Part shown: piece by piece, positions 57,119 to 64,000 of the stretch | Layout of the letters: each line of letters opens with the position of its first letter | Numbering within the stretch: the stretch's first letter is position 1 | Made by a program: the position numbers and the translations under genes | DNA from: Leifsonia virtsii | GTDB lineage: Bacteria > Actinomycetota > Actinomycetes > Actinomycetales > Microbacteriaceae | NCBI RefSeq assembly: GCF_030433675.1 | Contig: NZ_JAROCB010000001.1 | Coordinates: 679,333 to 743,332, forward strand | Direction: 5' to 3' | DNA: 64,000 bases | Notes under the pieces: generated by a model | Seen by the model: only the letters and a program-made list of their open reading frames with translations | The model's database searches: none | Told to the model about the DNA's origin: nothing

Positions 57119-58807
57119 CTAGGCGCTCTGCGACGACAACCGCTGCAGCGCCTCCCGCCGGTCGGCCTGTTCGATCGGGTCGGGCACGGGGAGGGACGCC
57201 AGCAGCCGCTGCGTGTACGCCTCGCGCGGGTTGCCGAGCACCTCCTCGCCGGTCCCCTCCTCCACGAGCCTGCCGCGGTGCAGCACCGCGATCCGGTCCG
57301 CGAGCAGGTCGACGACGGCGAGGTCGTGGCTGATGAACAGAGAAGCGAAGCCGAACTCCTTCTGCAGGTCGGCGAACAGCTCCAGCACGCGGGCCTGCAC
57401 CGACACGTCGAGCGCGGAGGTCGGCTCGTCGGCGATCAGGAGCGTCGGCTCCAGCGCGAGGGCACGCGCGAGGCTCGCGCGCTGACGCTGGCCGCCCGAC
57501 AGCTCGTGCGGGAAGCGGTCCCCGTACGTGCGGGGCAGCTGCACGGCCTCCAGCAGCTCGTCCACCCGCTTGCGGGCCTCCGCTGCGGAGGACGCCCGGC
57601 CGTGGACGACCAGCGGCTCGGCGACGCACTCGGCGATCGTGAGCAGCGGGTTGAAGCTCGACGCCGGGTCCTGGAACACGAACCCGATGTCGCTGCGCAC
57701 CTTGCGGAACTGCCGCTCGCGCACGCCGTTCATCTCCAGGCCCAGCACCTGCAGCGAGCCGCCGGTGACCTTGTTCAGGCCCGCGATGGCACGCCCGATC
57801 GTGGTCTTGCCCGAACCGGACTCGCCCACCAGACCCAGCACCTCGCCGGGCCGGATGTCGAACGACACCCCGTCCACGGCCACGAAGCCGGGGCGACCGA
57901 GGCGGCCGGGGTACTGGATGCGCAGGTCGCGCGCCCGCACCACCGGCGCCTGCTCCGGGCGCTCGGCCCGGGCGATGGCGCGGTCCTGGGTCGCCACGGC
58001 GCCCTGACCGATCTTCGGGACGGCCGCGAGCAGCGCCTTGGTGTAGTCCGCCTGAGGGGCCGAGAACAGCGTGCGCACGTCCGCCTGCTCGACCAGCTTT
58101 CCCTGGTACATCACGGCGACGCGGTCGGCGAGGTCGGCGACGACGCCCATGTTGTGCGTGATCAGCACGATGGCTGCGCCGAACTCGTCGCGGCAGCGGC
58201 GCAGCAGGTCGAGGATCTCGGCCTGCACCGTCACATCCAGCGCGGTGGTCGGCTCATCGGCGACGATCAGGCCGGGGTTCAGCACGAGCGCCATCGCGAT
58301 CACGATGCGCTGCTTCTGCCCGCCGGAGAACTGGTGCGGGTAGTACTTGACCCGCTTCTCCGGCTCCGGGATGCCCACCCGCTCCAGGATCTCGACCGCC
58401 TTCGCCTGCGCCTCCTTCTTGGAGAGCTTGCCGTGGGCGCGCAGGCCCTCGGCGATCTGCCAGCCGACGGGGTAGACGGGGTTGAGGGCGGTCGACGGCT
58501 CCTGGAAGACCATCGCGACGTCGGTGCCGCGCACCTCGCGCAGCCGGCGCTTATCGATGGAGACGACGTCCGCCTCCGACTTCCCGTCGCGGCTGCGCAG
58601 GATGACGGCGCCGGAGGCGGTCGCCGTCTCCGGCAGCAGGCCGAGGATCGTCTTCGCGGTGACGGTCTTGCCGGAGCCCGACTCCCCCACGATCGCGAGG
58701 ACCTCGCCGGCGGCGACGGTCAGGCTCACGTCGTCGACGGCCTTGACGGCGCCGGCGTCGGTCGAGAAGGTGACCGACAGGTCGTTGATCTGGACGACGT
58801 CGCTCAT
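57119..58807 (-). CDS. Fused double ATPase of Dpp/Opp-type ABC importer (DppD-DppF)
   Basis: 562 residues with two complete ATPase domains. The first (about 1-265) has GESGSGKTVTAKTI, FSGGQKQRIVIAMAL and LIVADEPTTALD. The second (about 290-560) has GESGSGKTTIGRAI, LSGGQRQRASLARAL and LLIADEPTSALD. The C-terminal tails after each domain bear the Dpp-type pattern (TKALLAAVP, TQRLLASLP). It powers the DppBC permease pair encoded upstream. The ATG overlaps the permease stop by 4 bases. Confidence 0.96.
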   Translation of the reverse strand: MSDVVQINDLSVTFSTDAGAVKAVDDVSLTVAAGEVLAIVGESGSGKTVTAKTILGLLPETATASGAVILRSRDGKSEADVVSIDKRRLREVRGTDVAMVFQEPSTALNPVYPVGWQIAEGLRAHGKLSKKEAQAKAVEILERVGIPEPEKRVKYYPHQFSGGQKQRIVIAMALVLNPGLIVADEPTTALDVTVQAEILDLLRRCRDEFGAAIVLITHNMGVVADLADRVAVMYQGKLVEQADVRTLFSAPQADYTKALLAAVPKIGQGAVATQDRAIARAERPEQAPVVRARDLRIQYPGRLGRPGFVAVDGVSFDIRPGEVLGLVGESGSGKTTIGRAIAGLNKVTGGSLQVLGLEMNGVRERQFRKVRSDIGFVFQDPASSFNPLLTIAECVAEPLVVHGRASSAAEARKRVDELLEAVQLPRTYGDRFPHELSGGQRQRASLARALALEPTLLIADEPTSALDVSVQARVLELFADLQKEFGFASLFISHDLAVVDLLADRIAVLHRGRLVEEGTGEEVLGNPREAYTQRLLASLPVPDPIEQADRREALQRLSSQSA

Positions 58808-59874
58808 GGACGCACCTCGATTCCATGCTCGTCGAACGATTCGCCGCCCTCGAGACCGTCGACCCCGCCAGGGCCCGCGGTCAGCGTGCCGCCGGGGACC
58901 ACCGAGGTCTCCGCGACCTCGCCGGAGGCGGCGGCCGCACGGCGACGACCGCGAAGGCGCGGGTCGGCCAGGTCGTTGAGGCTCTCGCCCACTAACGTGA
59001 TGCCGAGCACCGAGAGCACGATCGCGAGGCCCGGGTAGATGGCGGTCCACCAGATGCCGCTCGTCACGTCGTCGGTGGCCTTGTTCAGGTCGTAGCCCCA
59101 CTCGGCAGCCGCCGTCGGCTCGATGCCGAAGCCGAGGAAGCCCAGGCCCGCGAGCGTCAGGATGGCCTCCGACGAGTTCAGGGTGAAGATCAGCGGCAGG
59201 GTGCGGGTGGAGTTGCGGAGCACGTGGCGGAACATGATGCGCCAGTTGCTCGCGCCGACCACCTTGGCGGCCTCCACGTAGGCCTCGGACTTGATCCGGA
59301 CGACCTCCGAGCGGATCACGCGGAAGTACTGCGGGATGTAGACGACCGTGATCGAGATCGCAGCCGCCAGGATCCCGCCCCACAGGCTCGACTGGCCCCC
59401 GCTGATCGCGATGGCCATGACGATCGCGAGCAGCAGCGACGGGAAGGCGTAGATCGCGTCACAGATCACGACCAGCACGCGGTCGAGCCAGCCGCCGAAG
59501 TAGCCGGAGACCAGCCCTAAGAGCACACCGATGAAGATCGACAGGATGACCGCGACGATGATCACGAGGATCGCCGTCTGCGCGCCCCAGATCACGCGGG
59601 AGTAGACGTCGTACCCGCCGGAGGTGGTGCCCCAGATGTGCGCGGCGCTCGGCGGCTGCTGCGCCCCGAAGGACTTCCCGTCCGCCCGGCTCTGAGCGAA
59701 ACCGTACGGCGCGATGAGCGGCGCGAAGATCGCGACCACGACGAAAACGAACGTGAGCACCAGGCCGATGACGAGCATCGCCCGCTGCAGGCCGACGCTC
59801 TGACGGAGCTGGTGGACGACGGCCAGACGGTCCCAGAGGGAGCGCTTGCGCGGGGTGAGTGCGGTTGCCGACAC
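58804..59874 (-). CDS. Dpp/Opp-type ABC permease, DppC-like
   Basis: 356 residues with six membrane spans. Opens with the DppC N-terminal helix and LMVIGLVLTFVFVVVAIFAP-like span (about 35-55). The EAA loop is YVEAAKVVGASNWRIMFRHVL, the site that contacts the ATPase. A 50-residue disordered, acidic tail (GGTLTAGPGGVDGLEGGE) is longer than usual. The GTG start follows the DppB stop by one base. Confidence 0.95.
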   Translation of the reverse strand: MSATALTPRKRSLWDRLAVVHQLRQSVGLQRAMLVIGLVLTFVFVVVAIFAPLIAPYGFAQSRADGKSFGAQQPPSAAHIWGTTSGGYDVYSRVIWGAQTAILVIIVAVILSIFIGVLLGLVSGYFGGWLDRVLVVICDAIYAFPSLLLAIVMAIAISGGQSSLWGGILAAAISITVVYIPQYFRVIRSEVVRIKSEAYVEAAKVVGASNWRIMFRHVLRNSTRTLPLIFTLNSSEAILTLAGLGFLGFGIEPTAAAEWGYDLNKATDDVTSGIWWTAIYPGLAIVLSVLGITLVGESLNDLADPRLRGRRRAAAASGEVAETSVVPGGTLTAGPGGVDGLEGGESFDEHGIEVRP

Positions 59875-59875
59875 C

Positions 59876-60973
59876 TCAGTACCTCACTCTCGGGTCGATC
59901 AGGGCCGCGATGACGTCGACCACGAAGTTGGTGAGCGTGACGATCACCGCGAGGAGGACGACCATGCCCTGCACCGCCACGAAGTCGCGCGCCTGCAGGT
60001 AGTGCACCAGCTGGAAGCCGAGGCCCTTCCACTCGAACGTGCTCTCGGTCAGCACCGCGCCGCCGAGGAGCAGGGCGATCTGCAGGCCGATGACGGTGAT
60101 GATCGGGATGAGCGCCGGACGGTAGGCGTGCTTGCGCAGCAGCCGCGACTCCTTCACCCCTCGGGAGCGGGCGGCGTCGACGTAGTCGGTCGACAGCGTC
60201 CCGATCACGTTCGTGCGCACCAGGCGGAGGAAGATTCCGGCCGTGAGGAGGCCGAGGGCGACGCCGGGCAGGATCGCGTGCAGCAGCACGTCGCCGACGA
60301 CGGCGGGGTCGCCGGTCTGGAAGGCGTCGATGAGGTAGATGCCGGTCTTGTTGTCGAGCGTCTGCATCTCCAGCTCCGAGCTGGTGGATGCGCGCCCCGC
60401 GACAGGCAGCCAGCCGAGCCAGATCGAGAACACCAGCTTGAGCACCAGACCGACGAAGAAGACGGGCGTCGCGTAGAACAGGATCGCCATGATCCGGAGC
60501 GTCGCATCCTGCGCCTTGTCGCGGTAGTACGCGGCGATGAGGCCGAGCGGGATGCCGACGATGAACGCCACGATGAGGGCGTAGAACGCGAGCTCGAGCG
60601 TCGCGGCGCCGTACGTGAGCAGCACCTGCGTGACGGGCTGGTTATCGGTGAACGTCGTCCCGAAGTCGCCGCGCAGCAGCTGGCCGAGGTACTCGAAGTA
60701 CTGGACGATGATCGGCCGGTCGTAACCGGCCTCGTGCACGCGCTGGGCGAGCTGCGCCGGCGGCAGCTTGCCGCCGAGGGCGGCGGTGATGGGGTCACCC
60801 GTCGATCGCATCAGGATGAAGACGACGGTGACGAGGATGAAGATGGTCGGGATGATGAGGAGGGCGCGGACCAGGATGTAACGGCCGAGGCCGCCTCCCG
60901 ATCGTCGCCGTGCCTTCGTGCGCTCGGGGCCGGGGGCGGTTCCCGCGTCCGGCGCGCTGACAGTCGCTGTCAT
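59876..60973 (-). CDS. Dpp/Opp-type ABC permease, DppB-like
   Basis: 365 residues with six membrane spans and the DppB layout: a first span (LLIIPTIFILVTVVFILMRS), an extracytoplasmic loop with LGQLLRGDFGTTF and the EAA loop YVDAARSRGVKESRLLRKHA. The ATG at 60973 has no strong ribosome site; a TTG three codons upstream is possible. A hairpin separates it from the binding-protein gene, so it is probably expressed at a lower level. Confidence 0.95.
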   Translation of the reverse strand: MTATVSAPDAGTAPGPERTKARRRSGGGLGRYILVRALLIIPTIFILVTVVFILMRSTGDPITAALGGKLPPAQLAQRVHEAGYDRPIIVQYFEYLGQLLRGDFGTTFTDNQPVTQVLLTYGAATLELAFYALIVAFIVGIPLGLIAAYYRDKAQDATLRIMAILFYATPVFFVGLVLKLVFSIWLGWLPVAGRASTSSELEMQTLDNKTGIYLIDAFQTGDPAVVGDVLLHAILPGVALGLLTAGIFLRLVRTNVIGTLSTDYVDAARSRGVKESRLLRKHAYRPALIPIITVIGLQIALLLGGAVLTESTFEWKGLGFQLVHYLQARDFVAVQGMVVLLAVIVTLTNFVVDVIAALIDPRVRY

Positions 60974-61000
60974 GGAAGCCAATCGTGGTGGTTCGTGGAA

Positions 61001-61033
61001 GGGGGTGGCTCGCTGATCCAGCGAGCCACCCCC
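61001..61033 (-). terminator. Intercistronic hairpin between binding protein and permease genes
   Basis: GGGGGTGGCTCGCTG (61001-61015) pairs exactly with 61019-61033 around ATC. It lies 35 bases after the binding-protein stop and 28 before the DppB start. It is more likely a partial terminator or 3'-end stabiliser than a full stop. Confidence 0.75.
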
Positions 61034-61067
61034 CGGTTCGGCTCAGAGCTCGCGCTCGGGAACCGTC

Positions 61068-62696
61068 TTACTTCGAGAGCGCCGCGTAGCGGAACTTGAA
61101 GGAGGCGTCGAGCGTCTTGTCGGCGCCCTTCACGTCCTTGCCGACGATCGCGATCTGCGAGCCCTGCAGCAGCGGGAGGGTGCTCAGGTCGGCGCCGACC
61201 TTGGCCTGGATCTCCTCGATCAGCTTGGTGCGCTCGGCCTTGTCGGTCGTGCCCGCCTGCTTCGCGATGAGGTCCTGGACCTCGGCGTTGTCGTAGTGGT
61301 TCGCCAGGAAGTTGTCCTTGATGAAGAACGGCGACAGGTAGTTGTCGGCGTCGGAGTAGTCCGGGAACCAACCCAGCTGGTAGGCCGGGTAGACGTCCTT
61401 CGTGCGGTCCTTGGAGTACTGCACCCACTCGGTGGACTGCAGGTTGACCTTGAACAGGCCGCCGTTCTCCAGCTGCTCCTTCACGAGCGCGTACTCGTCG
61501 CCGGAGGACGGACCGTAGTGGTCCGGGTTGTACTGGAGGTTCAGCGAGACCGGCGTGGTGACGCCCGCCGCCTGGAGGGTCTGCTTCGCCTTGTCGAGGC
61601 TCGGGCCGCCGTTGCCGTCGCCGTACAGGTCCTTCAGGACCGTGGTGGCGCCGGTGAGGCCGTCCGGGACGAACGAGTACAGCGGGGTGTAGGTGCCCTT
61701 GTAGACCTGGTCGGCGATCGCGGCGCGGTCGACGAGGTCGGCAGCGGCCTGGCGCACGGCGAGGGCCTTCTTCGCGTCGGCCTCCGGCGTGGTGGCGCCG
61801 TACGGCTGGGTGTTGAAGTTGAACACGATGTAGCGGGTCTCGCCACCCGGTCCCTTCACGACCTTGACCTTGTTGTTGTTCTCGAGGCTCGAGATGTCGG
61901 TCGCCGAGAGGCTGCGGTAGGCGACGTCGATCGCGTTCTTCTGGATGTCGAGCTTCAGGTTCGACGACTCCGCGTAGTACTTGACGTTGACCTTGGCGGT
62001 GGCCGGCTTGCCGAGGATGCCCTTGTAGCCGTCGAACGCCTTATACGCGATCAGGTTGTTGAAGTCGTAGCTCGAGATGTCGTACTGGCCGGCGAACGGG
62101 TGGCCCTTGACGATGGTGTTGTCGGCTGTGACCTTGTCGGCGGAGAAGACCTGCTCGTCGACGATCGGACCGGCAGGGCTGGAGAGCACCTGCGGGAAGG
62201 TCTGGTCGTTCGGCACCTTCAGCTTGAAGACGACGGTGGTCTTGTCCGGGGTGGACACGCTGTCGAGGTTCGCGAGCAGCGACGCGGGACCGTTCGGGTC
62301 GTTGATCTTCAGCTGGCGGTAGAAGGTGAACTTGACGTCGGAGGACGTCAGGTCGTGGCCGTTCGCGAACTTCAGACCCGGCTTGAGCTTGACCGTGTAC
62401 TCGGTCGGCGACGTGAAGTCGGCGCTCTCGGCGATGTCCGGCTTGACGTCCGGGCTGCCGTAGGGGGTGTTCAGGAGGAACGGGTAGACCTGGTTCATGA
62501 CGGCGAAGGAGCCGTTGTCGTACGAGCCGGCGGGGTCGATCGACGTGATCTTGTCGGTGGTGCCGACGGTGATGGCGCCGCCGCCACCGCCTCCGCCGTT
62601 GTTGCTTCCGGAGCAGCCGGCGAGCACCAGTGCCGCGGCCGCGAAAGCGGCGGACACGGCGAGCAGGCGCCGGCCACCGTTGTGTGCGGATGTCAT
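61068..62696 (-). CDS. ABC substrate-binding lipoprotein (SBP_bac_5, Dpp/Opp/Nik type)
   Basis: 542 residues. Lipoprotein signal peptide with lipobox LVLAGC and Cys28 as anchor, then a Gly-rich linker. Family motifs of the type 5 binding proteins: VGTTDKITSIDPAGSYDNGS, LKPGLKFANGHDLTSSDVKF and the C-terminal LPLLQGSQIAIV. It captures peptides or another small ligand outside the cell. AAGAGGTAATCGG precedes the ATG. First gene of the operon; the 199 bases upstream hold its promoter. Confidence 0.96.
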   Translation of the reverse strand: MTSAHNGGRRLLAVSAAFAAAALVLAGCSGSNNGGGGGGGAITVGTTDKITSIDPAGSYDNGSFAVMNQVYPFLLNTPYGSPDVKPDIAESADFTSPTEYTVKLKPGLKFANGHDLTSSDVKFTFYRQLKINDPNGPASLLANLDSVSTPDKTTVVFKLKVPNDQTFPQVLSSPAGPIVDEQVFSADKVTADNTIVKGHPFAGQYDISSYDFNNLIAYKAFDGYKGILGKPATAKVNVKYYAESSNLKLDIQKNAIDVAYRSLSATDISSLENNNKVKVVKGPGGETRYIVFNFNTQPYGATTPEADAKKALAVRQAAADLVDRAAIADQVYKGTYTPLYSFVPDGLTGATTVLKDLYGDGNGGPSLDKAKQTLQAAGVTTPVSLNLQYNPDHYGPSSGDEYALVKEQLENGGLFKVNLQSTEWVQYSKDRTKDVYPAYQLGWFPDYSDADNYLSPFFIKDNFLANHYDNAEVQDLIAKQAGTTDKAERTKLIEEIQAKVGADLSTLPLLQGSQIAIVGKDVKGADKTLDASFKFRYAALSK

Positions 62697-62895
62697 ATCC
62701 GATTACCTCTTCCTGGTGTGGGATGCGCGTCGGACGTCACAGCAGGCGTGCGGGATCGCCGTTCGCGTGAGAACTTTCCTAGCACGGAATGGCCACGGAA
62801 CCCGCATCCTGATGCGGATCCGGGCGCGATCTTTACACGGACGCAACAAAAGAGCGCTTCTGCGGGGCGCCGACGGCAGAATCCGCAGTGGCCGT

Positions 62896-64000
62896 CTACT
62901 CGCCGCGGAGGCGGCGGCGCTCGGTCTCGATCGCGACCATGGCGATCGAGATCTGCCGGCGCAGCTCCGGGTCCTCCGTGCGGCCGAGCCGGGAGGTGAG
63001 CTCGGCCTTCTCGCGGAGCAGGTCGCGGTCGATCAGGCCGTCGACGATCGAGCGGGCGTACCGGCCGGGGTCGCCGCCCTGCGGGAGTTCGGCCACGGCG
63101 AGGGCGTTCACGGTCGGCACGTACGCCTGCGGCACCTCCGCCAGCACGCGGTCCACCCAGCCGGGCTGGGTCATCGTCGGGAGCTGGCTGGCGATGGCGT
63201 CGCGGACGACCGCGTGGGTCGGATTCACGAACGGCACCTGCACGGCGCGGGCGGCGCGGTCGGCGCCCACCTCGCCGGGGAGCTGGAGCAGGACCATGAG
63301 GCTCTCGCGCTCGGTGCGCTGCGTCGGGTCCGCGAGGTCGGACTGCGCGAGCGGGCGGGGCTGGTCGGCGGGGGCTGCGGCGGCTGCGCCGCGCGGGTCG
63401 TGCTGCGCCGTCCTGCTCGCCTCGCGCTGGTCGCCGCCACGGCCGCCGCCGCGGGCCCCGCTGTGCTGCGCCGAGCGGACGGCACGCGCCGCGTCCTGCA
63501 GCTCGGCGCCGGACAGCCGGGCCAGCTCGCGCGTGTAGCCGTTCTGCGAGGCGGGGTCGCGGATCGTCGCCACGATCGGCGCGCCGGCACGGAGAGCTGC
63601 GGCCCGGCCCTCGACCGAGTCGAGGTCGAAGCGCTCCACCACCTGCCGGATCATGAACTCGAACATCGGCTTGCGGGCGTCGATCATGCGCCGGACGGCG
63701 TCGTCGCCCTTCGCGAGCCGCAGGTCGCACGGGTCGAGGCCCTCCGGCCCGACCGCAACGTACGTCTGCGCCGAGAACCGCTGCTCCTCGCCGAACGCGC
63801 GTGCCGCGGCCTTCTGACCGGCCGCATCCGGATCGAACGTGAAGATGACGGACCCCTGGCTGTTGTCGTCGCCCATGACGCGCCGGATCACCTTGATGTG
63901 ATCGACGCCGAACGACGTGCCGCAGGTCGCGACCGCGGTGGTGATGCCCGCGAGGTGGCACGCCATCACGTCGGTGTAGCCCTCGACGACCACCACCTGG
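62896..64000 (-). CDS. dnaG: DNA primase, C-terminal part (5' end beyond window)
   Basis: 368 codons; the gene runs off the right edge, so the zinc finger and most of the primase core are missing. VVVVEGYTDVMACHLAGITT is the Toprim motif with its catalytic Glu, and FTFDPDAAGQKAAARAF is the second metal-binding part (Asp pair). The C-terminal part contains a low-complexity linker (about residues 175-210) and the helicase-interaction domain ending in ETERRRLRGE. It lays RNA primers at the replication fork. Downstream is a short dyad CCGCATC/GATGCGG (62802-62817), a possible weak terminator. Confidence 0.96.
   Translation of the reverse strand, partial: QVVVVEGYTDVMACHLAGITTAVATCGTSFGVDHIKVIRRVMGDDNSQGSVIFTFDPDAAGQKAAARAFGEEQRFSAQTYVAVGPEGLDPCDLRLAKGDDAVRRMIDARKPMFEFMIRQVVERFDLDSVEGRAAALRAGAPIVATIRDPASQNGYTRELARLSGAELQDAARAVRSAQHSGARGGGRGGDQREASRTAQHDPRGAAAAAPADQPRPLAQSDLADPTQRTERESLMVLLQLPGEVGADRAARAVQVPFVNPTHAVVRDAIASQLPTMTQPGWVDRVLAEVPQAYVPTVNALAVAELPQGGDPGRYARSIVDGLIDRDLLREKAELTSRLGRTEDPELRRQISIAMVAIETERRRLRGE

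Overview
The window is about 70% GC, densely packed, and uses GTG starts often. Many genes appear leaderless, with a TAnnnT box 6-8 bases before an A/GTG start. It carries an actinobacterial type II fatty-acid locus (fasR-fabD-fabH-acpP-fabF-DUF3145), a homodimeric aceE, an AhpE-type peroxiredoxin and a Zur-box-linked cysteine-free L36. Together these point to an actinobacterium of the Microbacteriaceae type (Leifsonia-like). This is inferred from gene content and style, not from a marker search. There is no rRNA, CRISPR array, insertion sequence or prophage; the DNA looks like chromosomal backbone with accessory pockets.

Layout. 1-5.5 kb: the end of a LacI regulator coupled to uxaC (hexuronate use), an AEC permease, a yellow/MRJP-family protein, a VOC protein and a GNAT. 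5.5-8.3 kb: an interspersed repeat, a Zur-like box with L36, a tyrosine phosphatase, a GyrI-like protein and a PEP mutase/ICL-family protein. 9.3-11.7 kb: a PadR-DUF1048-ABC export operon with a structured promoter. 12-15 kb: methyltransferase, YciI, ECF sigma and DHFR-like genes on the minus strand. 15-17 kb: a phytochrome-like diguanylate cyclase. 17.7-22.7 kb: small housekeeping and accessory genes, including a zinc-ribbon protein with a Vsr-like nuclease end, separated by long palindromes. 22.7-27.1 kb: a GH3 beta-glucosidase and MFS transporter divergent from a TetR regulator. 27.1-27.3 kb: tRNA-Val with a broken copy of its 3' end beside it.

27.3-36.2 kb is the central carbon-to-lipid block: peroxiredoxin, aceE (acetyl-CoA supply), the PucR-type regulator fasR and the fab genes. 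A 14-base motif is shared by the aceE leader and the fabD upstream region. 36.3-41.5 kb holds a second PadR gene, DUF1684, a stand-alone family A DNA polymerase, two divergent NUDIX hydrolases and a Lys/Ala-rich protein with a Rho-N-like end.

41.5-47.4 kb is the most unusual part. A 1314-residue Pls/PosA-family non-ribosomal peptide synthetase is translationally coupled to a short M1 zinc aminopeptidase and faces a convergent 4'-phosphopantetheinyl transferase. It reads as a self-contained make, activate and trim set, perhaps for a cationic homopolymer like epsilon-poly-lysine.

47.4-55.1 kb: a second copy of the interspersed repeat, a tRNA with anticodon CAT, a GT4 glycosyltransferase, a DMT transporter, peptide deformylase, a histidine-kinase-like protein without the phospho-acceptor histidine, and a true DesK/LuxR-type two-component pair. 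Twin palindromes TACTCCCCGGGGAG(T/C)A lie around a small acidic gene before that pair. 55.1-62.7 kb: tRNA-Asn and a minus-strand oligopeptide/nickel-type ABC operon that also holds a third ATPase and a D-2-hydroxyacid dehydrogenase. 62.9 kb to the end: the C-terminal part of dnaG.
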